From: Pseudoruegeria aquimaris
Lineage (GTDB): Bacteria; Pseudomonadota; Alphaproteobacteria; Rhodobacterales; Rhodobacteraceae
DNA length: 64,000 bases
NCBI RefSeq assembly: GCF_900172235.1
Contig: NZ_FWFQ01000011.1
Span: 50,540-114,539 of the forward strand
Reading direction: 5' to 3'
The notes below the pieces were generated by a model that did no database searches, was not told the origin of the DNA, and saw nothing but the letters and a program-made list of their open reading frames with translations. Position 1 is the stretch's first letter; each line of letters begins with the position of its first letter. Positions 55,330 to 64,000 of the stretch are shown in pieces. Made by a program: the position numbers and the translations under genes.

Positions 55330-56571
55330 TTATGTGGCCGACGCCGCGAGGGCCAGCCCGTCCACCACGGCGGTGAAGGCCTCGGAGCGCAGCAATTGCG
55401 CAGGGGGAAACAGGGCCTGCATTTCCTGCGCCACGAATCCCATGAGGCTGGAGCCGCCCACGAGGATGACCCGCCCCACCTCGCCCGGCGCGACACCGGC
55501 GCGCTCGACCGTCTCCCGCGCGGCCTGCCCGAGCGCGGCGCGCGCCTTTTCCAACTCGGCGTTCATCTCCTCGCCCGTGATCGGCACAGAGAGCCCGGCC
55601 TCGATCATCGCCATGTCGATGCGCCCCTGGCCGGCGGCGCCGTTCGCGGCAATCTTCCCGGCCTCAACCGCGAAGGCCAGTTCATGGCCCAGTTCCATCT
55701 CCAGCACGGTGGCGAAACGGGCAAGCTTCGCGGGTTCCACCGCCAGCCGCTGCATGTCGGCCGCCATCTGGCGCATCTTCCCAGTATAGAGGAAAGGGAT
55801 CTTGGCCCAGGTCGCAAGATCGACATAGGGCGCGCGGGGCACCGGCAGGCGGCCTTGCCCCATCTCACGGCGCAACTCCGATCCAAGCCCCAACTCCGGC
55901 ATGGCGAAGGCCAGAGACAGGACCTGATCGAAGTCCGTGCCGCCGAGCCGGATGCCGTGGTTGGCGAGAATGTCCACCTCGCCGCCCCGATCCCGGAACA
56001 CGGAGAAGTCCGAGGTGCCGCCGCCGATGTCCACGATCAGCGCCGGCGCGCCCGTCTCGCCCATTCCCCGCGTGGCATGGGCGGCGGCTTCCGGCTCGGG
56101 CAGAAAGGCGACCTCCGCGAAGCCCGCGGCCAGGTAGCAGGCGCGCAGATCGGCTTCGGCCTGCGCGTCCTTCTCCGGCGCGCGGCCGTGAAAATGCACC
56201 GGGCGTCCCGAGAGCACGCGGGAAAAACGCATTCCGGTTTCGGCTTCGGCACGCGATCTGACGGTGGCCAAAAAGGCGGTGATCACATCCGCAAGGCTCT
56301 GCCGCTTGCCGCCGAGCAAGCGTTCCTCATGCAGCAGCGGCAGGCCCAGCACGCTCTTCAGCGCGCGCATGTATCGCCCCTCCTCGACCGCGATCAGGCT
56401 CGCCCCGGCGGCCGCGCCCACGCGCATCGCGCCACCGGTCGGAAAGAAGACGGCCGTGGGCAGGGTGTCGCGCCCGGCCTCGACCGGCAGGCGCCAGACG
56501 CGCCCGCCGTGCGCCAGCGCGGCGGCGGAATTGGAGGTGCCGAAATCCACGGCGAGAGTTGCGCCTTGCAT
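55330..56571 (-). CDS. Hsp70/actin-fold ATPase (YegD-like)
   Basis: A 413-residue protein made only of the Hsp70-type nucleotide-binding domain, as in YegD; the peptide-binding C-terminal domain of DnaK is missing. Phosphate-1 is VDFGTSNSAAA, phosphate-2 is DIGGGTSDFSVF, and the adenosine motif is VGGSSLMGFV. LPEPEAAAHA resembles the connecting motif. It probably binds ATP without classical chaperone cycling; its role is unknown. It lies just after the rplP terminator on the minus strand and ends convergent with the barrel gene. Confidence 0.87.
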   Translation of the reverse strand: MQGATLAVDFGTSNSAAALAHGGRVWRLPVEAGRDTLPTAVFFPTGGAMRVGAAAGASLIAVEEGRYMRALKSVLGLPLLHEERLLGGKRQSLADVITAFLATVRSRAEAETGMRFSRVLSGRPVHFHGRAPEKDAQAEADLRACYLAAGFAEVAFLPEPEAAAHATRGMGETGAPALIVDIGGGTSDFSVFRDRGGEVDILANHGIRLGGTDFDQVLSLAFAMPELGLGSELRREMGQGRLPVPRAPYVDLATWAKIPFLYTGKMRQMAADMQRLAVEPAKLARFATVLEMELGHELAFAVEAGKIAANGAAGQGRIDMAMIEAGLSVPITGEEMNAELEKARAALGQAARETVERAGVAPGEVGRVILVGGSSLMGFVAQEMQALFPPAQLLRSEAFTAVVDGLALAASAT

Positions 56572-56644
56572 GGGAGCCTCACGGTGCTTGAGGGAAAGGG
56601 CGCCCGTCTAAAGAGGCGCGGCGCGGAAAGCAAGAGGCGCAACG

Positions 56645-56676
56645 AAAAGCCCCCGCCAGTTTCCCGGCGGGGGCTT
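56645..56676 (-). terminator. Rho-independent terminator after rplP
   Basis: An 11-bp perfect stem (56647-56657 with 56666-56676) with four T on the minus strand, 64 bases after the rplP stop. It ends the rplB-rpsS-rplV-rpsC-rplP transcript at the cut. Confidence 0.85.
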
Positions 56677-56739
56677 CAAACTCTCAACTGGGCCGCCTTC
56701 GCGGCTGTTTGGGAACCGCGGAAGCGGTTCGCAAACCAG

Positions 56740-57153
56740 TTACCAGTCTTCGCGGACGATGGTGCGGGTTTTCACCGGCAGTTTCATCGCGGCAAGACGC
56801 AGAGCTTCGCGGGCGACATCTTCGGACACGCCGTCGATCTCGAACATCACGCGGCCCGGTTTGACCTTGCAGGCCCAGTAATCCACGGAACCCTTACCTT
56901 TACCCATCCGGACTTCAACCGGCTTGGAGGTCACGGGGGTGTCCGGGAAGATCCGGATCCAGACGCGGCCCTGACGCTTCATGTGGCGCGTCATGGCACG
57001 GCGGGCAGCCTCGATCTGGCGCGCGGTCACGCGCTCAGGCTCGATGGCCTTCAGGCCGTAGGTGCCGAAGTTCAGGTCGGAGCCGCCTTTGGCTTGACCC
57101 TTGATCCGGCCCTTGTGCATCTTGCGGAATTTGGTGCGCTTCGGTTGCAGCAT
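56740..57153 (-). CDS. rplP: 50S ribosomal protein L16
   Basis: Large-subunit protein near the A-site tRNA, 137 residues. It starts [16 protein letters not shown] and has the family blocks [23 protein letters not shown] (partly shown), [19 protein letters not shown] and [14 protein letters not shown]. It follows rpsC by 13 bases and is last before the large insertion; a strong terminator comes 64 bases later instead of rpmC. Confidence 0.98.
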   Translation of the reverse strand: MLQPKRTKFRKMHKGRIKGQAKGGSDLNFGTYGLKAIEPERVTARQIEAARRAMTRHMKRQGRVWIRIFPDTPVTSKPVEVRMGKGKGSVDYWACKVKPGRVMFEIDGVSEDVAREALRLAAMKLPVKTRTIVREDW

Positions 57154-57166
57154 CTCTCAGTTCTCC

Positions 57167-57874
57167 TTACCGACGGCCGCCGGCGCCACGCGGGGCCGGG
57201 CCTTCCTGGAGTTCCTGTGCACGACGATCACGCGCGGCAGGATCATGCTCCATGATCTCGCCTTTGAAGATCCACACCTTGATGCCGATGATGCCGTAGG
57301 GCGTCATGGCTTCGGAGTGGGCGTAATCGATGTCGGCACGCAGGGTGTGAAGCGGCACGCGGCCTTCGCGGTACCATTCGGTACGGGCGATTTCCGCGCC
57401 GCCGAGACGGCCTGCCACGTTCACGCGGATGCCGAGGGCACCCATGCGCATGGCGTTCTGCACGGCGCGCTTCATGGCACGACGGAAGGAAACGCGGCGC
57501 TCCAGCTGCTGGGCGATGGACTCGCCGACGAGCTGGGCGTCGAGCTCCGGCTTGCGCACTTCAACGATGTTGAGGTGCAGCTCGGATGCCGTCATGTTGG
57601 CCAGCTTCTTGCGCAGGGTTTCGATATCGGCGCCTTTCTTGCCGATGATCACGCCCGGACGCGCGGTGTGAACGGTCACGCGGCACTTCTTGTGCGGGCG
57701 CTCGATGATCACACGGCTGATGCCAGCCTGCTTGCACTCTTCCTTGATGAACTCGCGGATCTTCAGATCTTCCAGCAGGAGATCGCCGTAATCCTTGGTA
57801 TCTGCGTACCAGCGGCTGTCCCAGGTGCGGTTCACCTGGAGACGCATACCGATCGGGTTTACCTTCTGACCCAT
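57167..57874 (-). CDS. rpsC: 30S ribosomal protein S3
   Basis: Small-subunit protein at the mRNA entry, 235 residues. It starts [22 protein letters not shown] and has the KH-domain with [18 protein letters not shown], then [21 protein letters not shown], all typical. The C-terminal tail is short and basic ([12 protein letters not shown]). It overlaps rplV by one base. In E. coli it is part of the helicase region of the ribosome together with S4 and S5. Confidence 0.98.
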   Translation of the reverse strand: MGQKVNPIGMRLQVNRTWDSRWYADTKDYGDLLLEDLKIREFIKEECKQAGISRVIIERPHKKCRVTVHTARPGVIIGKKGADIETLRKKLANMTASELHLNIVEVRKPELDAQLVGESIAQQLERRVSFRRAMKRAVQNAMRMGALGIRVNVAGRLGGAEIARTEWYREGRVPLHTLRADIDYAHSEAMTPYGIIGIKVWIFKGEIMEHDPAARDRRAQELQEGPAPRGAGGRR

Positions 57875-58254
57875 TATGCTTGCTCCTCGACTTGGCGAAC
57901 CTTGATGGTCAGCTCGGAAAACGGCTTGATGATCTTGCCATAACGGCCACGGGCCCGGGGGCGACCGCGTTTCATCGTCAGGTTCTTCCCAACGTAGGCT
58001 TCGGCCACGATGAGCTCATCCACATCCAGGTTGTGGTTGTTCTCGGCGTTGGCGATGGCGGACTGAAGGCATTTCTTCACGTCCACGGCGATGCGCTTGT
58101 TGGAGAAGGTCAGGTCCGTCAGGGCCTTTTCAACCTTCTTGCCGCGGATCATCTGAGCCACGAGATTCAGTTTCTGCGGGGACGTGCGAAGCATACGGAC
58201 CTTGGCCATCGCTTCGTTGTCGGCCACGCGGCGGGGATTCTTCTCTTTACCCAT
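57874..58254 (-). CDS. rplV: 50S ribosomal protein L22
   Basis: Large-subunit protein lining the exit tunnel, 126 residues. Typical blocks are [30 protein letters not shown] (partly shown) and [23 protein letters not shown], the latter forming the tunnel-facing loop, where macrolide-resistance changes occur. No such change is evident. It lies 5 bases after rpsS and overlaps rpsC by one base. Confidence 0.98.
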   Translation of the reverse strand: MGKEKNPRRVADNEAMAKVRMLRTSPQKLNLVAQMIRGKKVEKALTDLTFSNKRIAVDVKKCLQSAIANAENNHNLDVDELIVAEAYVGKNLTMKRGRPRARGRYGKIIKPFSELTIKVRQVEEQA

Positions 58255-58259
58255 GGCTC

Positions 58260-58538
58260 TTACTTCCGCTTCGCTTTCTTGTCCGCGGCGTGCCCGTAGT
58301 AGGTGCGCGTCGGGGAGTATTCACCGAACTTCTGGCCGATCATCTCTTCGGTCACGTTGACGGGGATGTGTTTTTTCCCGTTGTAGACACCGAAGGTCAG
58401 GCCCACGAACTGGGGCAGGATCGTCGAACGACGAGACCAGATCTTGATGACTTCGTTACGGCCGCTCTCGCGAACCTTTTCAGCCTTCTTGAGGACGTAG
58501 GAGTCGACAAAAGGCCCTTTCCAAACAGAACGTGCCAT
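58260..58538 (-). CDS. rpsS: 30S ribosomal protein S19
   Basis: Small-subunit head protein of 92 residues. It starts [18 protein letters not shown] and has [29 protein letters not shown] sequence (partly shown) and [18 protein letters not shown], which are typical. It follows rplB by 3 bases and precedes rplV by 5. No unusual feature is seen; the order rplB-rpsS-rplV-rpsC-rplP is classical. Confidence 0.98.
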   Translation of the reverse strand: MARSVWKGPFVDSYVLKKAEKVRESGRNEVIKIWSRRSTILPQFVGLTFGVYNGKKHIPVNVTEEMIGQKFGEYSPTRTYYGHAADKKAKRK

Positions 58539-58541
58539 AGA

Positions 58542-59384
58542 TTAGCGACCCTTCTTCTTGGCGTGACGCGAGCGAATGATGAGCTTCTGCGACGCCTTGT
58601 TCTTGTTGCGCGTGCGCGAACCCTTGGTGTCCTTGCCCCAGGGCGTAACCGGCGTGCGGCCACCCGAGGTCCGGCCTTCACCACCACCATGGGGGTGATC
58701 GATCGGGTTCATGGCAACACCACGCACGGACGGGCGGATGCCCTTGTGGCGGTTGCGGCCAGCTTTACCGAAGTTCTGGTTGCTGTTGTCGGGGTTGGAC
58801 ACGGCACCGACGGTGGCCATGCATTCCTGACGGACCATGCGCAGTTCGCCGGAGGAGAGGCGGATCTGGGCGTAGCCGCCATCGCGGCCCACGAACTGGG
58901 CGTAGGTGCCGGCGGCACGTGCGATCTGGCCGCCCTTGCCGGGCTTCAGCTCGATGTTGTGCACGATGGTACCGATCGGCATGCCGGAGAAGGGCATGGC
59001 GTTGCCGGGCTTGATGTCAGCCTTGGCGGAGGCAACCACCTTGTCGCCCACGGCGAGGCGCTGCGGTGCGAGGATGTAGGCTTGCTCGCCGTCTTCGTAT
59101 TTCACGAGGGCGATGAAGGCCGTGCGGTTGGGGTCGTATTCGATCCGCTCCACGGTGGCCACGACGTCAAACTTGTTCCGTTTGAAATCGACGATGCGAT
59201 AGAGACGCTTTGCGCCGCCGCCTTTGCGGCGTTGCGTGATCCGTCCGGTGTTGTTCCGGCCGCCGTTCTTCGTCAGACCCTGCGTGAGGGCTTTGACGGG
59301 GCGTCCTTTCCAGAGCTCCGAACGGTCGATCAGTACCAGCCCACGCTGGCCCGGCGTCGTCGGTTTGTACGACTTGAGTGCCAT
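58542..59384 (-). CDS. rplB: 50S ribosomal protein L2
   Basis: Large-subunit core protein needed for subunit joining, 280 residues. It starts [20 protein letters not shown] and has [39 protein letters not shown] and the C-terminal [26 protein letters not shown] block, with the conserved histidine of the peptidyl-transferase region. In a normal S10 operon it follows rplW directly; here a DUF1254 gene and terminators intervene, so it should have its own promoter in 59385-59500. Confidence 0.98.
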   Translation of the reverse strand: MALKSYKPTTPGQRGLVLIDRSELWKGRPVKALTQGLTKNGGRNNTGRITQRRKGGGAKRLYRIVDFKRNKFDVVATVERIEYDPNRTAFIALVKYEDGEQAYILAPQRLAVGDKVVASAKADIKPGNAMPFSGMPIGTIVHNIELKPGKGGQIARAAGTYAQFVGRDGGYAQIRLSSGELRMVRQECMATVGAVSNPDNSNQNFGKAGRNRHKGIRPSVRGVAMNPIDHPHGGGEGRTSGGRTPVTPWGKDTKGSRTRNKNKASQKLIIRSRHAKKKGR

Positions 59385-59500
59385 GCTTTCTGTCTTCCGT
59401 TTGCTGTACGCCCGAAGGCGCAGGTGAAGGCCCCCGAAGGTGCCCGAGTCTCAAGCGGCGGGGCAGCCCCGCCTCTCCCGTCGCCTTGGCCGGATTCCGG

Positions 59501-59531
59501 CAAAAACGACAGCCCCGGACGAATCCGGGGC
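59501..59531 (-). terminator. Terminator-like hairpin after the DUF1254 gene
   Basis: An 8-bp stem (59512-59519 with 59524-59531) whose minus-strand 3' side is followed after five bases by five T (59506-59502). It lies about 100 bases past the DUF1254 stop and before rplB. Confidence 0.65.
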
Positions 59532-59629
59532 CGTGGGATTGCGGCGATGTATCAGGGGTTGGCGGGGCTGTCCAGACCACGCCGCCAAAAAAGCTGCACC
59601 CTCACCCGCGGGCCGGCCGGCGCCTTACC

Positions 59630-61036
59630 CTACTGCTTCTCGAGGTCCGGCAGTTTCCAGCCGCTTTCGATCCATCCCTCCTTCGGGCCGTAGAGGCGGA
59701 AGAGCAGGAAGAAATCCTCGCCCGTCGGGATCCAGTTGCTTTCGCGTCCTTCCGGTGCGACGGGGCCGAAGTAGACGTCCGCCGAGCCGTCATCGTTCAC
59801 CTGCATCTCGGGCAGGTCAGGCGTCGCCAGCCCGACACGCGCGTTTCCGGCGACGAATCCCTTGGTCTGCATGCTGTAGACGATGACAGACCAGAAATCC
59901 TCCGCCGGGGTATCGGCCGGCACGGTCAGCTTGTAGGTATCTTCACCGTTCAGCGCATTGCCGTCGCCGTCTGTCAGCCCCGTGAGGTAGAACGTCCCGC
60001 CGCCCAGCTTCCTGGGCAGATAGGTGATCCACGAATACGAGCCGCCGGCCCGATCATCGATCAAGACCATATCGTCCGTCTCATAGGGGAAACCGGCCTC
60101 AGGCTGGCCTTCGGCAAAGGCCCAGACACCCCACGTCCGATCCTCCCAGAGCGGCACCACGGAGCGCGTGATGAAATGCTCCTGCATCGCATCATAGGCA
60201 CACTGCAGGCCAGCGAGCATGGCTTCCTGTGTTTCGGCATCCGGCTCGAAAGCTTCGCCGCGCTTGATCCCCAGCGAAGCCAGCATCCCCATCATGACCT
60301 TGTCGCGCTCCAGCACCGGTTCGCGCTGCACGACGGTGTTGAGATCCTCGAAATAGGTCATGTCGTAGACGGGCAGCGTGTTCACCGGGTTCACCTTCAC
60401 GTCGACGAAGCGGGTTTCGGGCGGATCGTCCATCGCGGCCAGCGGATACCACTTCAGGGTCTGCGCATAGGCCGCCTGATCGGCGGAAGTGCCGCCATTC
60501 TTGGCCACCGGGCGGAACGCGAAATGCACTCCGTAGGTATCGGAGCGGAACACCCGGAAATCCCCTTGCGGCGGCTCACCCTCGAAATCCGGCGGCAGGA
60601 TCACGTATCGCCCCCCGGCCCCGGCGTCCTCCCCCGTGGTCCCCACATCCGCGATCGGCACCTGCCAGGCGTTCACGATGGTACCGAAGAAGGCCGCTTT
60701 CTCACCCGCCGGCGGCACCTCGATGACGATGGGGCCATCCTTCGTCGTCAGGCCCGTGAAGGTGTAGGGCGTCACGTCGTTGGCGGTGAGGAAGCCGTGG
60801 CGGGAATCCATCGGCTCGCTCATGTAGCCGACGACGCCCGGCGATGCCCCGGCGTCGCGTTGCAGCGCCAGTTCGATATCGTAGACCCCGACGGCCGGCA
60901 TGCCCCAGATCGCCGCCTCGCACGCCCGGCGCTCGATCAACGCGCGCTGCACGTCACTCATTTCAGCCGCCGCCGGAAAGGCTGCGCAGGCCGCCAGCAA
61001 GGCGCCCCATGGCGTGGTGATCGCTTTGTTTCTCAT
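59630..61036 (-). CDS. Exported DUF1254/DUF1214 protein
   Basis: A 468-residue exported protein. From ATG 61036 (AAGGGATGG upstream) a signal peptide (MRNKAITTPWGALLAACAAFPAAA) leads into DUF1254 (ACEAAIWGMPAVGVYDI, DVTPYTFTGLTTKDGPIVIEVPP partly shown) and then DUF1214 (FWSVIVYSMQTKGFV, SNWIPTGEDFFLLFRLYGP). Both domains are common in secreted bacterial proteins of unknown function. The tail KLPDLEKQ matches the family ending. It lies alone between rplW and rplB on the ribosomal strand, flanked by terminators on both sides. Confidence 0.88.
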   Translation of the reverse strand: MRNKAITTPWGALLAACAAFPAAAEMSDVQRALIERRACEAAIWGMPAVGVYDIELALQRDAGASPGVVGYMSEPMDSRHGFLTANDVTPYTFTGLTTKDGPIVIEVPPAGEKAAFFGTIVNAWQVPIADVGTTGEDAGAGGRYVILPPDFEGEPPQGDFRVFRSDTYGVHFAFRPVAKNGGTSADQAAYAQTLKWYPLAAMDDPPETRFVDVKVNPVNTLPVYDMTYFEDLNTVVQREPVLERDKVMMGMLASLGIKRGEAFEPDAETQEAMLAGLQCAYDAMQEHFITRSVVPLWEDRTWGVWAFAEGQPEAGFPYETDDMVLIDDRAGGSYSWITYLPRKLGGGTFYLTGLTDGDGNALNGEDTYKLTVPADTPAEDFWSVIVYSMQTKGFVAGNARVGLATPDLPEMQVNDDGSADVYFGPVAPEGRESNWIPTGEDFFLLFRLYGPKEGWIESGWKLPDLEKQ

Positions 61037-61099
61037 GAACCCATCCCTTTGAGCGTCCATGCTATGCCGAAAATGGCCCCCAGCCAAACCCGCAAAGAA

Positions 61100-61129
61100 A
61101 AAGCCCCCCGCATCGCTGCGGAGGGCTTT
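61100..61129 (-). terminator. Rho-independent terminator after rplW
   Basis: A stem of about 12 pairs with one mismatch (61100-61129), whose minus-strand transcript ends in five T. It lies 22 bases after the rplW stop. It cuts the S10 operon between rplW and rplB. Confidence 0.85.
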
Positions 61130-61151
61130 CAATCTTACAGAAAGGCAGATC

Positions 61152-61448
61152 TCAGAGACCGGTGGTCACGTCGATCGTGTTGCCTTCCTCGAGGGTCACA
61201 TAGGCCTTCTTCACGTCCTTGCGCTTGCCGAGTTGGCCGCGGAAACGCTTGACCTTGCCCTTGGTGATCGTCGTGTTGACCGCTTTCACCTTCACACCGA
61301 AGAGGCCTTCGACGGCTTCCTTGATCTGCGGCTTGTTGGCGTCGATCGCCACTTCGAAGACCACGGCGCCGTTTTCGGATGCCAGCGTGGATTTCTCGGT
61401 GATGATCGGCTTGCGGATCACGTCGTAGTGTTCTGCCTTCGCGCTCAT
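61152..61448 (-). CDS. rplW: 50S ribosomal protein L23
   Basis: Large-subunit protein at the exit site, docking place for trigger factor and SRP. It has 98 residues with [28 protein letters not shown] sequence (partly shown) and [24 protein letters not shown], both typical. It overlaps rplD by ATGA. A terminator follows directly and then a non-ribosomal gene, instead of rplB. Confidence 0.97.
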   Translation of the reverse strand: MSAKAEHYDVIRKPIITEKSTLASENGAVVFEVAIDANKPQIKEAVEGLFGVKVKAVNTTITKGKVKRFRGQLGKRKDVKKAYVTLEEGNTIDVTTGL

Positions 61449-62062
61449 TTCAGACGAGCCTCCAGTGCTTCGACACCCGCCTTCGTGAGCACGAGCGTGT
61501 CACGCTTCAGGATGTCATAGACGTTGGCGCCGATGCCGGGAAGGATGTCCAGGCCTTCGATGTTGCGTGCAGCCTTCGCGAAACCTTCGTTCACGGCGGC
61601 ACCATCGATGATCAGCGCGCGTTTCCAGCCCAGGTTCTTCACCTGCTTGGCCAGAACGCTGGTTTTGCCGTCTGCTTCAGCAGCGTCGATCACGACCAGC
61701 TCGCCGGCTTTCGCCTTGGCGGAGAGGGCGTGCTTCAGGCCGAGCTTGCGGAATTTCTTCGGCAGGTCGTGGCCATGGCTGCGGGGCGTCGGGCCCTTGT
61801 AGACACCACCACCGCGGAAGATCGGCGCGTTGCGGTCACCGTGGCGGGCGCCGCCGGTGCCTTTCTGGCGGTAGATCTTCTTGGTGGAGTAGCTGGTTTC
61901 GGAGCGGGTCTTCACCTTGTGGGTGCCGGCCTGCGCGTTGTTGCGCTGCCAACGGACCACGCGGTGCAGGATGTCCGCACGCGGCTCAAGGCCGAAGAGG
62001 GCCTCGTCCAGCTCGATGGAACCGGCTTTGCCGCCGTCCAGTTTGATGACATCAGCCTTCAT
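61445..62062 (-). CDS. rplD: 50S ribosomal protein L4
   Basis: Large-subunit protein with a tunnel-reaching loop, 205 residues. It starts [18 protein letters not shown] and has the long basic loop [30 protein letters not shown] (partly shown) plus the C-terminal domain with [15 protein letters not shown]. In enteric bacteria L4 represses the S10 operon; that is only a possibility here. It overlaps rplC and rplW by one and four bases. Confidence 0.98.
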   Translation of the reverse strand: MKADVIKLDGGKAGSIELDEALFGLEPRADILHRVVRWQRNNAQAGTHKVKTRSETSYSTKKIYRQKGTGGARHGDRNAPIFRGGGVYKGPTPRSHGHDLPKKFRKLGLKHALSAKAKAGELVVIDAAEADGKTSVLAKQVKNLGWKRALIIDGAAVNEGFAKAARNIEGLDILPGIGANVYDILKRDTLVLTKAGVEALEARLK

Positions 62063-62784
62063 TATTCTGCTCCCTCGGTCGGAGCCTCGGCAGGTGCTTC
62101 AGCGGCAGCGGCGGATTTCAGCGCGGCCGGGAAGGGAACACCCTCAGGCAGTTTCTTCTTGACGGCGTCCTTGATGGTGACCCAGCCACCCTTGGAGCCC
62201 GGCACGGCGCCCTTGATCATGATCAGGCCACGATCGGCGTCGGTACGAACGACTTCCAGGTTCTGGGTGGTCACGCGGGCAGCGCCCATGTGGCCGGCCA
62301 TCTTCTTGCCCTTGAACACGCGGCCCGGGTCCTGACACTGACCGGTCGAACCGTGGGAACGGTGGGAGATGGACACACCGTGGGAGGCACGCAGACCGCC
62401 GAAGTTGTGGCGCTTCATGGCACCGGCAAAACCTTTACCGATGGAGGTGCCCGAAACGTCGACCTTCTGGCCCACCACGTAGTGGTCGGCGGAGATCTCT
62501 TCGCCGATGGCGATGAGGTTCTCTTCGGACACGCGGAACTCGGCGATCTTGCGCTTCGGCGCGACGTTGGCCTTGGCGAAGTGGCCGCGCATGGCCTTGG
62601 AGGTGCGTTTTGCCTTCGCGGAACCGGCACCCAGCTGAACGGCGGTGTAGCCGTCACGCTCCTTGGTGCGCTGGTCCACGACCTGCAGGTTGTCCAGCTG
62701 GAGAACGGTCACAGGGATCTGCTTGCCGTCTTCCATGAAAAGCCGGGTCATGCCGACTTTCTTTGCGATGATTCCAGAGCGCAT
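62062..62784 (-). CDS. rplC: 50S ribosomal protein L3
   Basis: Large-subunit assembly protein reaching towards the peptidyl-transferase centre, 240 residues. It starts [20 protein letters not shown] and has the family loop [22 protein letters not shown], partly shown, and [23 protein letters not shown]. The C-terminal tail is Ala/Glu-rich ([16 protein letters not shown]) and longer than in E. coli. It follows rpsJ by 15 bases and overlaps rplD. Confidence 0.98.
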   Translation of the reverse strand: MRSGIIAKKVGMTRLFMEDGKQIPVTVLQLDNLQVVDQRTKERDGYTAVQLGAGSAKAKRTSKAMRGHFAKANVAPKRKIAEFRVSEENLIAIGEEISADHYVVGQKVDVSGTSIGKGFAGAMKRHNFGGLRASHGVSISHRSHGSTGQCQDPGRVFKGKKMAGHMGAARVTTQNLEVVRTDADRGLIMIKGAVPGSKGGWVTIKDAVKKKLPEGVPFPAALKSAAAAEAPAEAPTEGAE

Positions 62785-62799
62785 CTCTTGATACCCTCC

Positions 62800-63108
62800 T
62801 TAAACCGAAATCTGCACGTCGACGCCGGCGGCCAGGTCGAGCTTCATCAGCGCGTCCACGGTCTGCGGGGTCGGGTCCACGATGTCGAGCAGACGCTTGT
62901 GCGTGCGGATCTCGAACTGGTCGCGGGATTTCTTGTCGATGTGAGGGCCACGCAGAACGGTGAACTTCTCAATCTTGTTCGGAAGCGGGATCGGGCCACG
63001 GACCTGAGCGCCGGTGCGCTTTGCCGTGTTGACGATTTCCTGCGTGGAGGCGTCCAGCACGCGGTAATCGAAAGCCTTCAGCCGAATGCGAATGTTTTGG
63101 CTTTGCAT
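62800..63108 (-). CDS. rpsJ: 30S ribosomal protein S10
   Basis: Small-subunit head protein, also the NusE component of antitermination complexes, 102 residues from ATG 63108. The start [19 protein letters not shown] and [28 protein letters not shown] (partly shown) are diagnostic. An ATG 15 bases upstream has a worse context, and the chosen one matches other S10 proteins. It is first of the S10 operon; the leader holds two hairpins. Confidence 0.97.
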   Translation of the reverse strand: MQSQNIRIRLKAFDYRVLDASTQEIVNTAKRTGAQVRGPIPLPNKIEKFTVLRGPHIDKKSRDQFEIRTHKRLLDIVDPTPQTVDALMKLDLAAGVDVQISV

Positions 63109-63322
63109 TTCGTCAGCCTTCATTGGCGTTGGAGTTGAGAGGAGGGCAAGCGCTCATCGCAAACCCTCATCGAACCCAAACGGCGGGAATCAACCCGCCG
63201 CTCTGTTCTCATCGAGAACGGGCGGGGCTTACAGGGGATCCGGAGCGGTGGCAAGCGTTAATTGCCCCGCACCCCCAGCGCGCGCCCCCGCCCCGCTAGC
63301 CGGGGTGTTCCGGCCGCAAGCC

Positions 63323-63358
63323 GGGGCCCACTTTGTTCCTCAAATATCCCGGGGGAGG
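63323..63358 (-). repeat. 36-bp dispersed intergenic element, copy 2
   Basis: Minus-strand copy of the element at 22490-22525, with one difference in 36 bases. It lies downstream of tuf and reads in the tuf direction, just as copy 1 reads in the engB direction. GC-rich palindromic sequence (63360-63390) precedes it. Confidence 0.8.
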
Positions 63359-63437
63359 CGCGCCGCAAGGCGCGGCGGGGGCAGCGCCCCCTGCCCTAGG
63401 TCGGGCACCAGCGCCTGAATGCGGCGCCAGACAAAGG

Positions 63438-63465
63438 AAAAGGGCCGCTCACTCGGAGCGGCCCT
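63438..63465 (-). terminator. Rho-independent terminator after tuf
   Basis: A 10-bp stem (63441-63450 with 63456-63465) followed on the minus strand by TTTTCCTTT. It lies 27 bases after the tuf stop and separates tuf from the S10 operon. Confidence 0.85.
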
Positions 63466-63491
63466 CGCCAATTCGCGTATCGCGGAAGCGA

Positions 63492-64000
<509 letters not shown>

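Larger units (their letters stand above)
63109..63491 (-). other. rpsJ leader region and tuf-rpsJ gap
   Basis: About 380 bases without a gene. From right to left on the minus strand come the tuf terminator, a GC-rich stretch, the 36-bp dispersed element copy 2 (63323-63358), a weak promoter candidate (TTGCCA with TAAGCC), and two stem-loops in the likely rpsJ leader: 63181-63200 (7-bp stem) and 63205-63219 (6-bp stem). The leader hairpins could serve operon control, though no L4-type leader can be claimed. Confidence 0.5.

Overview
The window reads as chromosomal DNA of a GC-rich alphaproteobacterium, most likely Rhodobacterales/Rhodobacteraceae. The evidence is the bioBFDAGC order, a bztABCD-type amino-acid ABC transporter with family-typical sizes, an ATP12 chaperone homologue, a small DUF1127 protein, a CCA-encoding tRNA, and the ribosomal gene content. 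I see no prophage, CRISPR array, integrase or intact insertion sequence.

Layout. 1-5262 is a complete-looking biotin operon (bioB truncated by the window edge, then bioF, bioD, bioA, bioG, bioC) with overlapping stop/start codons. A convergent GntR/FCD regulator follows and is a candidate BioR. 6065-13431 carries, on the minus strand, tex, a lytic-transglycosylase lipoprotein, a small secreted protein, tRNA-Arg(ACG), an orphan histidine kinase, a disulfide-oxidoreductase-like flavoprotein and a TVP38/TMEM64 membrane protein. 13619-22444 is mainly the plus-strand rpmH-rnpA-yidD start of the membrane-insertion cluster, a yghU-type glutathione transferase, ttcA, a degenerate-GGDEF/EAL protein, yidC, a MOSC protein and engB, with a DUF3833 lipoprotein on the minus strand. 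22548-26741 holds a frameshifted SDR gene, argB, a three-gene operon (membrane di-iron hydroxylase, Fe-S protein, SixA-like phosphatase) and a VOC protein. 26744-31274 is bztABCD. 31505-37968 carries ATP12, a HAD phosphatase, rluC, crcB, rarA, a DegP-like protease and a DUF3052 gene.

38147-64000 is the ribosomal S10-spc-alpha region, read on the minus strand from tuf (partial) to rplQ. Its internal order is classical, but it is cut in three places by unrelated genes. A DUF1254/DUF1214 secreted protein sits between rplW and rplB. A larger group sits between rplP and rpmC: an Hsp70-like ATPase, an outer-membrane beta-barrel, a split amidohydrolase, a TIGR02466 oxygenase, a methyltransferase remnant and a DUF3604 protein. 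A YHYH protein, a small periplasmic protein and a DUF1127 protein sit between rpmD and rplO. The ribosomal gene just before each cut (rplW, rplP, rpmD) is followed by a strong terminator-like hairpin, so the super-operon appears to be separate transcription units that need their own promoters.

Two genes carry apparent single-base frameshifts (SDR at about 22671; amidohydrolase at about 54350). A 36-bp element occurs twice in intergenic space, 35/36 identical, each time downstream of a gene and in that gene's orientation. I did not find a clear-cut undescribed system. The best candidates are the ribosomal-operon insertions, the histidine kinase/flavoprotein/TVP38 cassette, the hydroxylase/Fe-S protein pair and the dispersed repeat.
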